A stretch of 64,000 nt of DNA from JABWBH01 sp964526695 (GCA_964526695.1 CAZGJA010000132.1:1-64000), one strand, 5' to 3'. Shown: positions 46,611 to 57,097, counted from the first letter of the stretch. The notes: a model not told the origin generated them from the sequence alone. Program-made: numbers and translations.

Positions 46611-47399
46611 TCACGCGGCCGCCTTCACCTTGGCCCGCGCGGCGAGCGGCAGGAACGCCATCATCTTGTCGATGGTGATGCGCGGGTTGTCGCCGCACTG
46701 CATGGAGAGCAGCGCCTGCAGCACCATCTCGCGGTTCATGATCTCCTCGGTGGAGCGCGTGCCGAGCTTGTCCCCGATGGGTCCGGCGATGGCGTTGGCC
46801 ACCACGGTCCCGTACATCGTGGCGCAGACGGCAATGGCCAGGCTCTTGCCCAGCGCGCCGATGCTGCCGCCTTCGAGGTTGCCGAACATGCCGATCTGCC
46901 CGATCAGCGTGCCGACCAGTCCCCAACCCGGTCCATACAGCTTGATGAGATCAAAGAACTTTTTGCCCGCCTTGTGGCGCTCCTGCATCGCCGAGATCTC
47001 GAGGCGCATGGTGCCTTCGATCGCGCCGCCGTCCGTGCCGTCGATCAGCATCCGGATGCCGCTCGCCAGAAACGGGTCCACCGACTCGGCCTTCTTGCAC
47101 TCCGCCTCCAGCGCCAGCACGCCGTCGCGCCGGCTCTTGTCCGCCAGTTCGCTCATCACCTTGATCAGCTCCACCGGGCTTCGCGTCTTGTTGAACATGA
47201 ACCGGCGCAGGAACCCGAAGACGTTCTTCACCTTGTCCAGCGGCATGGCCATGAAGCAGACGCTGATGCTGCCGCCGAACACGGTCAGCACGCCCTCCAG
47301 CGAGTAGAACATCATGAAGTGGCCGTGCGACGTGTGGAACGCCACCAGGCCCAGACAGATGCACCCGATGATGACGCCGATGAGACTGGAAATGTCCAT
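46611..47399 (-). CDS. motA: MotA/TolQ/ExbB-type stator protein
   Basis: 262 residues with four hydrophobic segments. MotA signatures are LEGVLTVFGGSISVCFMAMP near the N-terminus and YGPGWGLVGTLIGQIGMFGN plus AIAVCATMYGTVVANAIAGP near the C-terminus, including the conserved Pro of TM3. The cytoplasmic loop carries the charged helix that contacts FliG in motile bacteria. First gene of the motAB pair. Confidence 0.92.
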   Translation of the reverse strand: MDISSLIGVIIGCICLGLVAFHTSHGHFMMFYSLEGVLTVFGGSISVCFMAMPLDKVKNVFGFLRRFMFNKTRSPVELIKVMSELADKSRRDGVLALEAECKKAESVDPFLASGIRMLIDGTDGGAIEGTMRLEISAMQERHKAGKKFFDLIKLYGPGWGLVGTLIGQIGMFGNLEGGSIGALGKSLAIAVCATMYGTVVANAIAGPIGDKLGTRSTEEIMNREMVLQALLSMQCGDNPRITIDKMMAFLPLAARAKVKAAA

Positions 47400-47608
47400 G
47401 AAACACAGCTCCGGCCTCGCTGCGCACGGAACTGACAGGCGCGAGGCTTCGCTGATCTATCGGTCAGCGGGCGCAGGGGCTGTTCGGCGCGGGAGCGGGA
47501 TCGTGTGTGACTCCGATAAACGACCGAGGCGGAGAAGGCGGACGGTCCGAGTTCGCGCGGAAGGTCCGTGAATCCCGACGCGCGGATCGTCAGTGAATCC
47601 CAGGTCCT

Positions 47609-47682
47609 CGCGCGCAGGGCGGGCTACGCACGCCTCTCTCCGGCGAGACAAGGTCGGCGGGCATAGCCCGCCCCGCGCCGGC
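47609..47682. repeat. GGGCGGGCTATGCCCGCC hairpin repeat
   Basis: AGGGCGGGCTACGCACGCC and GCGGGCATAGCCCGCC copies flanking CTCCGGCGAGACAAGG. The same family lies at 55518-55588. It cuts into the 3' end of the truncated gene that follows. Confidence 0.7.
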
Positions 47683-48070
47683 CAACACGGTCCAAAGGAA
47701 AACTCGCTGCGTCTTGAGAGCAGTATCCCAGCTCGACGCCCGTGCCCACGGCGATGCCGCACCACACGCCCGCGCCGACCATTGCCCCGACAAAGCTGAA
47801 GATGCAACCGAGCATGAACTTGCCCGCGCCTTTCGCCAGGCCGCCGGCGAGGGAAGCGGGACCGGAGGATGTCCTCGACTTCGCCGGACCGCCGCTCATC
47901 GCCGCGGGTCTGGGAGCCGGTGCTTCAACCGGCTTGGGGCGCTCGATGGCGGCCGCGCTGTTCGCCTCGGACACGAGGTCGTCGAGCACGGACGGACCTT
48001 GCGGTTCGGGCAGTGGCGCGGCGGGGCGAATGGTGATCCCAACGGGGTCGCGGCACTCGGCGCAATCCTT
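47624..48070 (-). pseudogene. Truncated zinc-ribbon/membrane protein fragment flanked by repeats
   Basis: The open frame starts right after a TGA (48071-48073) with DCAECRDPVGITI, the second half of a zinc ribbon. An Ala/Pro linker, then a membrane segment FMLGCIFSFVGAMVGAGVWC and GTGVELGY follow. After that the frame runs into the GGGCGGGC repeat (GRRGAGYARRP). Both ends have repeats instead of normal termini, so a formerly longer gene has been trimmed on both sides. A GTG at 47989 could still give a 121-residue product. Confidence 0.55.
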
Positions 48071-48178
48071 TCAGGGTTGGTCGAGCCGGGGGATGCCGGG
48101 AGCCCAAGGTAGGCCGCCTTCGGCGTCTAACCTTGGGCTGGAGGCCGCAATCCCTTCGGGATTGAAACGCAGGCACCT
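48062..48178. repeat. Long inverted dispersed repeat
   Basis: CCAAGGTAGGCCGCCTTCGG continuing GCGTCTAACCTTGGGC forms a 15-bp stem; on each side sit CGCAATCCTTTCAGGGTTGG and its counterpart CGCAATCCCTTCGGGATTG. I recall similar elements in planctomycete genomes. Confidence 0.65.
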
Positions 48179-48303
48179 CGCGATTCCCGGTTTCGGTGGG
48201 GTTTCGCAGTGGATGAGCGAATGATTTTCTGGTGAACCTCGACAAGCTGCGCGAGAAGATGGGGATCGAAAAGCCGCCGGGCTGGGGAACGTGATCGCGG
48301 CGC

Positions 48304-49032
48304 TTACGGCTTCTCATAAATGCGCAGCACGCAGCGCATGGGCGAAGGCTCATCCGGCAGTTCGTAGGTGAACGGCTCGCATTCTCGCAGGCGAAGTCGC
48401 TTGGCGAGATGTGCGCCGGCCTGCGATTCGTCGTCGCCCATCGACGCGGATTTCCAAACGACGATGCGACCGCCGGGCTTCGCCCAGGGCGCCAGCCATC
48501 CCAGCAGCGGATCGAGCCGACCCACCGCGCGCGCGAGGACGAGGTCATGCTGAGTGGCGGGCTTGCTGTGGTCCGCGCGGGCGTGCAGCGCGGTGACGTG
48601 CGCGAGCTTCAGCTCCAAGGCGACCTTTCGCACGAACGCCGCCTTCTTGCCCGTGCCGTCCATCGCGGTGATCCGCCAGTCGGTCCGCATGATGCCCAGC
48701 GGAATCGCTGGGAAGCCCGCGCCCGTGCCCACGTCGAGCAGGCGGAGCGGTCCGCTCAGTCCCGCCGAGGCCGCCCAGGCCAGCAGCGCGATCGAGTCCG
48801 CGTAATGTCGGCTCGCGGCCTGTTGGGGTGAGGTGATGCGCGTGAGGTTCATCACACGGTTGGTTTCGACGACGGCGGAGTAATGGGCAAAGCACAGGGC
48901 TTCCTGCTCATCCGTCAACCGCATCCGCCAGGGCGAAAGCGTGTCGCGCAAGGCGAGCAGGAGTGCGTCACGATCCGCCGCGGTGGGTGCGGCGCTGAGG
49001 GGCGTCTCCTGATTGTCGTGGCCTTGCGTCAT
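48304..49032 (-). CDS. rsmG: 16S rRNA (guanine-527-N7)-methyltransferase
   Basis: 242 residues from the ATG at 49032; an upstream ATG at 49089 adds a non-conserved tail. RsmG motifs: NRVMNLTRITSPQQAASRHY, ADSIALL, LLDVGTGAGFPAIPLGI (SAM site), LVLARAVGRLDPLLGWLAPW and GRIVVWKS. It methylates G527 in the 530 loop of 16S rRNA; loss gives mild streptomycin resistance in other bacteria. Confidence 0.95.
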   Translation of the reverse strand: MTQGHDNQETPLSAAPTAADRDALLLALRDTLSPWRMRLTDEQEALCFAHYSAVVETNRVMNLTRITSPQQAASRHYADSIALLAWAASAGLSGPLRLLDVGTGAGFPAIPLGIMRTDWRITAMDGTGKKAAFVRKVALELKLAHVTALHARADHSKPATQHDLVLARAVGRLDPLLGWLAPWAKPGGRIVVWKSASMGDDESQAGAHLAKRLRLRECEPFTYELPDEPSPMRCVLRIYEKP

Positions 49033-49126
49033 TGAGTTTCGTTCAACAGCCGTCGCTGACCGCGTCCCGAAGCCGCGTGCGCCGGACATGCCTCATTCAT
49101 AGACTCAGATTCCTTTGCACAGGTGC

Positions 49127-49250
49127 ACAGGTTGGGAAACCTGTGCTACACACACCGGTTTGGAAACCGGTGCCCCACAAGCATTCAGCATTCAGCTTTC
49201 GGCATTCAGCATTCAGAATTCACCATTCGCCATTCGCCATTCACCATTAA
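49127..49250. repeat. Hairpin pair followed by heptamer array (ATTCAGC family)
   Basis: First two stem-loops of the 27-bp family (ACAGGTTGGGAAACCTGT; CCGGTTTGGAAACCGG), then from 49181 ten tandem 7-base units: attcagc, attcagc, tttcggc, attcagc, attcaga, attcacc, attcgcc, attcgcc, attcacc, attaacc. The array ends at the stop codon of the serA-like gene. Confidence 0.88.
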
Positions 49251-50461
49251 CCCACAATCGCCTGCTGACCCACCGCGAGGATATTCGGATTGCCCTTTTG
49301 AAGCTCGGCGATCTGCGCGTCGGTGAGCGCGCCGCTGAGGGCGATCTGCGCACAGGCCGAGACCGCGCCTTCGCAGATGATGTTCTGCATCTCCTCGACG
49401 TTGATGTTGGCGAGGCTGATGCCGTTGAGCACGTGCGCGAGGACGCCGGGCTTGTTGAGGTGACGCACCAACAGCAGCGAGCGGGCCGACGTGCGTGCGC
49501 AGAGGTTGACGCAGTTGAGCACTTCGCCGGTCGTCATGTAATGCGTGACGATGCGGACGGTTTCCGTGGCGATGGCGTCCTGGGCCTGGTCGGTCGAGGC
49601 GCCGATGTGCGGCGTGCCATAGACCACGCCGCCGGAGGCCAGGATGCGATCCGTGAACTCCGTCGTGCTGCCGGGCGGCTCGTGCTCGAACACGTCCAGC
49701 CCGACGCGGAGACGCTTCGTGGCGATGGCTTTCAGCAGCGCGTCGTAGTCCACCACGTCGCCGCGCGAGGTGTTGATGAAGTACGACCCGGGCTTCAGCG
49801 CGTCCAGCACCGCGGCGCTGATGCAGCGCTTTGTGTCCGGCGTGGACGCGAGGTGAACCGAGAGAATGTCGCACGCCGCGGCGCACTCCGCGATCGACGC
49901 CACGCGGCGCACGCCCATTGCCGCCGCCTCCTCAAACGTCAGCGACCGGCTCCACGCGACGATCTCCATCTCCATCGCCAGCGCCCGCGCGATCACCAGC
50001 CGGCCGATCTGCCCCTTGCCGACGACGCCGAGCGTCCGCCCTTTCAGCCCGCGCGCCTCGGAATAACCCTTCTTGTCCCATGTGCCCTTGCGCAGGTCGT
50101 TCGTGGCGTCCACAATGCGGCGGTCCACCGCGAGGATCAGCCCGATCGTCAGCTCCGCCACGGCCGCGGCGTTCTTGCCGGGGCAGTTGGCGACGAAGAC
50201 GCTGCGCTGCGAAGCGGCCTTCACGTCGATCGTGTCAAAGCCCGCTCCCGCGCGAATCACCAGCGCCAGGCTCGGCGAATGGTGGAAGACGTCGGCGATC
50301 ACCTTCGTGCCGCGGACGATGAGAATGGGGCAGCCGCTGCGCGCGACCGCCTCCGCCAGCGCGGCCCCCTGCAGGCCCGCCTGCTCGACAACCTCGCACC
50401 CGGCAGCCTCGAGCTTCTCGACGCCCCACGTTTGGAACTTCTCGGCGATGAAGACTTTCAT
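49247..50461 (-). CDS. serA: D-3-phosphoglycerate dehydrogenase-like protein
   Basis: 404 residues from the ATG at 50461 (MKVFIAEKFQ). D-isomer 2-hydroxyacid dehydrogenase: substrate-domain VIRAGAGFDTIDV, NAD site LGVVGKGQIGRLVIARALAM, catalytic Arg in FINTSRGDVVDYDALLKAI, Glu in GLDVFEHEPP, and His in GTPHIGAST. A C-terminal ACT-like domain (LLLVRHLNKPGVLAHVLNGI, SLANINVEEMQNI) supports 3-phosphoglycerate dehydrogenase, the first step of serine synthesis. Confidence 0.93.
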   Translation of the reverse strand: MKVFIAEKFQTWGVEKLEAAGCEVVEQAGLQGAALAEAVARSGCPILIVRGTKVIADVFHHSPSLALVIRAGAGFDTIDVKAASQRSVFVANCPGKNAAAVAELTIGLILAVDRRIVDATNDLRKGTWDKKGYSEARGLKGRTLGVVGKGQIGRLVIARALAMEMEIVAWSRSLTFEEAAAMGVRRVASIAECAAACDILSVHLASTPDTKRCISAAVLDALKPGSYFINTSRGDVVDYDALLKAIATKRLRVGLDVFEHEPPGSTTEFTDRILASGGVVYGTPHIGASTDQAQDAIATETVRIVTHYMTTGEVLNCVNLCARTSARSLLLVRHLNKPGVLAHVLNGISLANINVEEMQNIICEGAVSACAQIALSGALTDAQIAELQKGNPNILAVGQQAIVG

Positions 50462-50559
50462 AAGCGGGGCATGGTGGAAGTCAGGACGGCGAGCGTCAAG
50501 CTTCGGTGCGGCCATGGCGGGCGCATGTGGCTGAAGCAGGCCTATCGGGCGGGCGCGGC

Positions 50560-50640
50560 CGGGTGGCACGGCCTGGCTGGGTGGCACGGCCTGGCGTACT
50601 TCGTCATTCCCGCGCAAGCGGGAACAGGCCGTGGCGGATG
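50560..50640. repeat. GGTGGCACGGCCTGG repeat
   Basis: Two tandem GGGTGGCACGGCCTGG units, then GTCATTCCCGCGCAAGCGGG and AACAGGCCGTGGCGG. It is the reverse complement of the family found at 51020-51095 and 17825-17885, so the DUF962 gene is bracketed by inverted copies. Confidence 0.75.
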
Positions 50641-50678
50641 AGCAAGGAGTACCTCGTGCGGACCCGCAGCCTCGCGGG

Positions 50679-50966
50679 TCAACCAAAACGGCGCGGGGCA
50701 ACGGCCACATAGGGCTTGCCGAGGAGCTTCTTGATGAGGATCACCTCGCCCATGTCGTTGCCCTCGATCAAGTGCCCGATCCACTGAAGCAGGTAGCTAA
50801 GCGCGAACAGCCCTGCGGGTCTCCACCAGAGGTTCCACGCCCCGTCGGCGAGTTGCACGACGGCAAGGACGCCCGCGACGGGGAGCATCGGGATGGCTAC
50901 GAGGTGAAGCACCAGCGACGCGGGGTGTCGGTGTCGCTCGCGCCAGTTGTTCAGCCAGTGCCTCAT
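50679..50966 (-). CDS. DUF962 (Mpo1-like) membrane protein
   Basis: 95 residues from the ATG at 50966. The DUF962 landmarks are RERHRHPASLVLHLVAIPML at the N-terminus and LQWIGHLIEGNDMGE at the C-terminus, with two hydrophobic segments between. Yeast Mpo1 is an Fe-dependent dioxygenase of 2-hydroxy fatty acids; whether this short bacterial form has that activity is unknown. Repeats flank it on both sides. Confidence 0.82.
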   Translation of the reverse strand: MRHWLNNWRERHRHPASLVLHLVAIPMLPVAGVLAVVQLADGAWNLWWRPAGLFALSYLLQWIGHLIEGNDMGEVILIKKLLGKPYVAVAPRRFG

Positions 50967-51019
50967 TGGACGTGGAGGATACCGGGTCGAAGCCCAGTGG
51001 GTAGCGGTGTCGCACGCTT

Positions 51020-51095
51020 GCCACGGCCTGTTCCCGCCTACGCGGGAATGACGGAGTACGCCAGACCGTGCCACCCCGTCGTGCCACGCGGCTTG
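51020..51095. repeat. GGCCTGTTCCCGCCTACGCG repeat
   Basis: GCCACGGCCTGTTCCCGCC, TACGCGGGAATGACGGAGTA, CGCCAGACCGTGCCACCCC. Direct copy of the element at 17825-17885 and inverted copy of that at 50560-50640. Confidence 0.75.
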
Positions 51096-51412
51096 GCATG
51101 GCGGCGCCGCGCCACCCCAAGACGTGCGGAGCCGCGAATGACAAATTGGCAAGGCCCCCACCATGCCGGTTGACCCTTCGGACAAGCTGACAGAACCGTC
51201 GCTGCATGGGCACATCGGGCTGATGCCGTAAAGCGTTGGCATTCCAGAGGTTGTGTGGTACGCTGCCGGGCGAGTCGCTGGCATCGGGCTTGCTCATGGC
51301 CGGAGGGGGACGGTCTTGCCCGGTCCGTCCCCGCCGTCGAATCGACGAACAACATGCGACGCCGCGGACCTTGGGCCGCCGTCATCTTGGACCTTTGCAG
51401 GAGCAGGAGTTC

Positions 51413-53056
<1,644 letters not shown>

Positions 53057-53060
53057 GAAA

Positions 53061-53196
53061 TGGCGAATGCTGAATGGCGAATGCCGAAAGGGCTGCATGC
53101 GGGCCTTGGGCGTTTCTTTCAGCATTCGGCATTCAGCATTCCGCATTTGCCGTTCAGCATTCAGTATTTGGCAATCAATACTCAATAAGTTCAGCT
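53061..53196. repeat. Heptamer array before groES
   Basis: Begins with inverted units (aatggcg, aatgctg, aatggcg, aatgccg), then after 30 unrelated bases direct units attcggc, attcagc, attccgc, atttgcc, gttcagc, attcagt, atttggc. Same family as 49181-49250 and 55440-55695. It ends about 25 bases before the groES start, in its leader. Confidence 0.85.
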
Positions 53197-53221
53197 TTAC
53201 CCATCAGGAGGATTTGCACAC

Positions 53222-53560
53222 ATGGCAACCGCGACTGCATCGCCCAGGACGAAGAGCAAGACCAGCACGAACGTGAAGTTTCGTCCGCTGGACGACCGGA
53301 TCATGATCGAAGTGCGCGAGGCCGAGGAGACGACCGCGGGCGGCATCGTGCTGCCTGACACGGCGCGGGAAAAGCCGCAGCGCGGCACGGTCATCGCCGT
53401 CGGGCCGGGCAAGCTCCTCGACAGCGGCAAGCGCGGGGAAATGGCCGTGAGGGTCGGCATGGAGCTGCTCTACGGAAAATACAGCGGCACGGAGATTGAC
53501 GTAAACGGCGAGACGTACGTCGTGCTGCGCGAGTCGGACGTTCTCGGCATCGTGGAGTAG
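53222..53560 (+). CDS. groES: Co-chaperonin GroES
   Basis: 112 residues with AGGAGG before the ATG. A 17-residue extension precedes the normal GroES start FRPLDDRIMIEV. The mobile loop ETTAGGIVLPDTAREKPQRG and the C-terminal strands YGKYSGTEIDVNGETYVVLR are normal. Caps both GroEL rings encoded on either side. Confidence 0.97.
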   Translation: MATATASPRTKSKTSTNVKFRPLDDRIMIEVREAEETTAGGIVLPDTAREKPQRGTVIAVGPGKLLDSGKRGEMAVRVGMELLYGKYSGTEIDVNGETYVVLRESDVLGIVE

Positions 53561-53569
53561 CAGTGCCGC

Positions 53570-53732
53570 GTCCCTGGCTGGCTGTTAGCTACTAGCTATG
53601 AGCTGCTAGCCAGAAGCGATGCGGGCCATCAGTCCGCGGTTTAGTTTGCAAGCGTGGATTAGACGTCCGCGCACCACGCCGCGTCTGGCTAACAGCGAGA
53701 AGCCAACAGCTAGCAGCTTTGAGTTCGGCTGC
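53570..53732. repeat. Heptamer array between groES and groEL2 (AGCTANN family)
   Basis: At 53577-53620 units ggctgtt, agctact, agctatg, agctgct, agccaga; at 53685-53730 units ggctaac, agcgaga, agccaac, agctagc, agctttg. The two half-arrays bracket about 65 bases of other sequence. A third, unrelated heptamer consensus. Confidence 0.8.
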
Positions 53733-53755
53733 CGGCATTTGAAGGATATGGATCT

Positions 53756-55366
53756 ATGTCAAAACAAATGATGTTCTCCCAGGACGCCCGGCAGCAGGTG
53801 CTGGAGGGCGTGTCCAAGCTTGCGGCGGTGGTGAAGATCACGATGGGTCCGACGGGGCGCAACGTGCTCCTGCAGAAGTCCTACGGCGCGCCGCGCGTCA
53901 CCAAGGACGGTGTCACCGTCGCCAAGGAAGTCGAGCTGCCCGACAACTTCCAGAACATGGGCGCGAAGATGATCAACCAGGTCGCCTCCAAGACCAGCGA
54001 CGTGGTCGGCGACGGCACCACCACGGCCACGGTCTTCGCCGAGGCGATCTACCGCGAAGGGCTCAAGCACGTCACGGCCGGCGCGAATCCGATGGCGTTG
54101 AAGCGCGGCATCGACATGGCGGTGAAAGCCGCGATCGAGTCCATCGCCAAGCTCTCCGTCAAGGTGAAGGGCAACGAGGACCTCGCGAAGGTGGCGACGA
54201 TCTCCGCCAACGGCAACGAGAAGGTCGGCAAGCTGCTCGCTGACGCGCTGGCCAAGGTCGGCAGCGAAGGCGTCGTCGAGATCGAGGAGGGCAAGAGCCT
54301 CGAAGACGAGCTGGACGTGGTCGAGGGCATGCAGTTCGACAAGGGCTACATTTCGCCCTACTTCATGACCGATCCCGGCACGCTCGAATGCGTGCTCGAA
54401 GACCCGCACATCCTCATCTACGAAAAGAAGATCAGCAGCCTGCGCGAGTTCGTAAAGCTGCTGGAGGGCGTGGTCACGTCGAGCCGGCCTCTGCTGCTCA
54501 TCGCGGAGGACGTGGACGGCGAGGCGCTGGCGACGCTGGTGGTCAACAAGCTGCGCGGGATTCTCAAGTGCTGCGCGGTGAAAGCGCCGGGCTTCGGCGA
54601 TCGGCGCAAGGCGCTGCTGGGCGACATCGCCTGCGTCACCGGCGGACAACTCATCAGCGAAGACCTCGGCATCAAGCTCGAGAACATCACGACGGCGCAG
54701 ATGGGCACCGCGAAGCGCGTGGTCATCACCAAGGACGATACGACGATCATCCAGGGCGCCGGCAAGAAGAACGACATCAAGGCGAAGGCGGACCAGATCC
54801 GCACGCAGATCGACCAGACGACCAGCGATTACGATCGCGAGAAGCTCCAGGAGCGCCTGGCGAAGCTGACCGGCGGCGTGGCCGTGATTCGCGTCGGCGG
54901 CTCGACCGAGATCGAAGTCAAGGAGCGCAAGGATCTGGTGGACGACGCGCTGCACGCGACCAAGGCCGCGTCCGAGGAAGGCATCGTGCCGGGCGGCGGC
55001 GTGGTGTTCCTTCGGGCGATCGAGGCGGTGGACGCGGTTCGCGGCAAGGCCCGCGGCGACGAGAAGACCGGCGTGGAGATCGTGGCGCACGCGCTGCGCC
55101 TGCCAACGCGCACCATCGTCGAGAACTGCGGCGAGGACGGCGACGTGGTGATCGAGCAGATTCTGGAGAAGAGCGGCTCGTACGGCTACGACGCGCGCAA
55201 GGGCGAGTTCACCGACATGGTCAAGGCGGGCATCGTCGATCCGGCGAAGGTTTCCCGCATCGCGCTGGAGAACGCAGCGAGCGTGGCGGGGCTGCTGCTG
55301 ACCACGGAAGTCATGCTGACCGAGCTGAAGGACGACGCCAAGCCAATCGCCCACGCGATCCGGTGA
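53756..55366 (+). CDS. groEL2: Chaperonin GroEL, copy 2
   Basis: 536 residues. Complete GroEL: KITMGPTGRNVLLQKSYGAP, VGDGTTTATVFAEAI, GMQFDKGYISPYFMTD, VVNKLRGILKCCAVKAPGFG, EEGIVPGGGVVFLRA. It ends DDAKPIAHAIR without a GGM tail. It differs from copy 1 throughout, so it is an old paralogue rather than a recent duplication. Multiple GroELs are frequent in this phylum (recollection). Confidence 0.97.
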   Translation: MSKQMMFSQDARQQVLEGVSKLAAVVKITMGPTGRNVLLQKSYGAPRVTKDGVTVAKEVELPDNFQNMGAKMINQVASKTSDVVGDGTTTATVFAEAIYREGLKHVTAGANPMALKRGIDMAVKAAIESIAKLSVKVKGNEDLAKVATISANGNEKVGKLLADALAKVGSEGVVEIEEGKSLEDELDVVEGMQFDKGYISPYFMTDPGTLECVLEDPHILIYEKKISSLREFVKLLEGVVTSSRPLLLIAEDVDGEALATLVVNKLRGILKCCAVKAPGFGDRRKALLGDIACVTGGQLISEDLGIKLENITTAQMGTAKRVVITKDDTTIIQGAGKKNDIKAKADQIRTQIDQTTSDYDREKLQERLAKLTGGVAVIRVGGSTEIEVKERKDLVDDALHATKAASEEGIVPGGGVVFLRAIEAVDAVRGKARGDEKTGVEIVAHALRLPTRTIVENCGEDGDVVIEQILEKSGSYGYDARKGEFTDMVKAGIVDPAKVSRIALENAASVAGLLLTTEVMLTELKDDAKPIAHAIR

Positions 55367-55439
55367 AAGCCGCCGCGACGGGATGGACGATAAGGACTTT
55401 GAGGGGCGGGCGCGAGCGGTCTCGGCCCGCCCTTTGGTT

Positions 55440-55695
55440 TGAATGGCGAATGGCGAATGGCGAAAGGGGCGGCGTTGCGGCTGTTCATCCACAGGGCAGC
55501 TTGTGGGTCGTCGCTTCCGTAGGGCGAGCTATGCCCGCCTTCCGCTGACGAGGCGGGGCCGGCGGGCATAGCCCGCCCTACGGCGACTCGGCATTCACCG
55601 CCTGACATTCAGTATTCGGCATTCAGCATTCGGAATTCAGCATTCGGCATTGAGTATTCAGCATTCGCCATTCGCCATTCGCCATTCGCAATTCT
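55440..55695. repeat. Heptamer arrays and a hairpin repeat before dnaJ
   Basis: Inverted heptamers at 55440-55470 (aatggcg three times), the GGGCGGGCTATGCCCGCC hairpin family at 55518-55588, then direct heptamers at 55598-55695 (attcagt, attcggc, attcagc, attcgga ... attcgcc three times). The last unit is 6 bases before the dnaJ ATG, leaving no normal ribosome binding site. Confidence 0.87.
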
Positions 55696-55700
55696 AAACC

Positions 55701-56843
55701 ATGTCCGCGCAGAAGCGTGATTATTATGAAGTCCTCGGTGTCGCCAAGACCGCGACCGACGAGGAGATTAAAAAGGCGTACCGCCGCTGCGCGCACAAGT
55801 TCCATCCGGACCGCAACCCCGAAGACTCGTCCGCCGAGACGAAATTCAAGGAGGCGGCCGAGGCGTATGACGTGCTCTCCGACGGGCAGAAGCGCCAGCG
55901 ATACGATCAGTTCGGCCACGCGGGACTGAACGGCGCGGGGATGCGCGACTACTCGCACATGAACGTCGAGGACATCTTCTCGATGTTCAACGACTTCTTC
56001 GGCGGCTTCAGCGGCGGCCCGCGGCGCTCGCGCGGAGCGGACCTTCAGACGGAGATGACCGTCTCGCTTCTCGAAGCCAGCATGGGCGCCTCGCGCGAGA
56101 TGACCTTCGAGCGGCACGAAGTCTGCGACGGCTGCGCGGGCAGTGGGGCGAAACCGGGCGGCCGCAAGCAGGCGTGCTCAACGTGCGGTGGGTATGGGCA
56201 GGTCGAGCAGGTCAGCGGGATGGGCGGGTTCTTCACCAGCCGCGTGGTGACGGCCTGTCCGCACTGCCGCGGGCGCGGGCAGGTGACGTCGTCGCCGTGC
56301 ACGTCGTGTCGCGGTTCGGGTCGGGCCGTGCGTCCGAGAACGCTGACGGTGCAGATTCCGGCGGGGATTCACGACGGGCAGGCGATCCGCGTGCGCGGCG
56401 AGGGCGAGCCTTCGGAAGACGGCCAGCGGCGCGGCGATCTGCACTGCTACGTGCACATCGAGTCGCACCCGCTTTTGGAGCGGCATGACAATGACCTGGT
56501 CTGCCGCGTGCCGGTGTCGTTTACGCAGGCGGCGCTGGGCGCGAAGATCGACGTGCCGACACTCTCGGGCCGGGCGGACGTGACGCTGCCGCCGGGCACG
56601 CAGCACGGGCAGATGTTCCGGCTCAAGGGGCTGGGCATGCCGGATCTTCGCGGCGGGCGAAGGGGCGACGAAATCGTGCAGGTGCTCGTCGAGATTCCGC
56701 GCAGGCTGAGCAAGCCGCAGGAGCAGCTCCTGCGCCAGTTCGCGGACAGCGAGGACCGCTCCGTGCTGCCGGAGTCGAAGGGCTGGCTGGAGAAGCTGCT
56801 GGAGTACTTCTCCGGCTTTGAGAAGGGCAAGGGCGATTCCTGA
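55701..56843 (+). CDS. dnaJ: Chaperone DnaJ
   Basis: 380 residues. J domain with HPD (KFHPDRNPED), a short Gly/Phe region (DFFGGFSGGPRR), four CxxCxGxG zinc motifs (CDGCAGSG, CSTCGGYG, CPHCRGRG, CTSCRGSG) and the C-terminal client-binding domains (VQIPAGIHDGQAIRVRGEGE; DVTLPPGTQHGQMFRLKGLG). Stimulates DnaK ATPase. dnaK is not in the window although grpE is the next gene. The start is preceded by a heptamer array instead of a Shine-Dalgarno sequence. Confidence 0.97.
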   Translation: MSAQKRDYYEVLGVAKTATDEEIKKAYRRCAHKFHPDRNPEDSSAETKFKEAAEAYDVLSDGQKRQRYDQFGHAGLNGAGMRDYSHMNVEDIFSMFNDFFGGFSGGPRRSRGADLQTEMTVSLLEASMGASREMTFERHEVCDGCAGSGAKPGGRKQACSTCGGYGQVEQVSGMGGFFTSRVVTACPHCRGRGQVTSSPCTSCRGSGRAVRPRTLTVQIPAGIHDGQAIRVRGEGEPSEDGQRRGDLHCYVHIESHPLLERHDNDLVCRVPVSFTQAALGAKIDVPTLSGRADVTLPPGTQHGQMFRLKGLGMPDLRGGRRGDEIVQVLVEIPRRLSKPQEQLLRQFADSEDRSVLPESKGWLEKLLEYFSGFEKGKGDS

Positions 56844-56865
56844 GAAAACGCCGGAAAGTCGAGTT

Positions 56866-56945
56866 ACAGAGCCGCGACCGTCAGGGAGCGAACGGTTGAG
56901 GAGGTCAGAGCCGCGACCGTAAGGGAGCGAACGGCGAGGCAAGGT
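56866..56945. repeat. GAGCCGCGACCGTAAGGGAGCG repeats
   Basis: Two direct copies of CAGAGCCGCGACCGT(A/C)AGGGAGCGAACGG. Between dnaJ and grpE. Same family as 10790 and 58239. Confidence 0.8.
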
Positions 56946-57097
56946 AACGCTTGCGGAGAACAGCGTCCCGAACGTCGCGGCATCAGAACCCCTCACGCAA
57001 GTGAGGGGCCATGCAGCGAGTGCCGGCGAGACTCGGTCGGCATGACGCATGTTCAAGATATCCGTCAGGATCCGAAAGCGAAGAGGAACACTAAGCG

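Noticed and set aside
48230..48298. Short frame VNLDKLREKMGIEKPPGWGT before the rsmG 3' end
   Set aside because: Looks protein-like but is only 20 codons with no upstream continuation; perhaps a gene remnant, not supportable as a feature.
51180..51412. CIRCE operator before groEL1
   Set aside because: No TTAGCACTC/GAGTGCTAA inverted repeat, even allowing a few mismatches by eye; the groES and groEL2 leaders were also checked.
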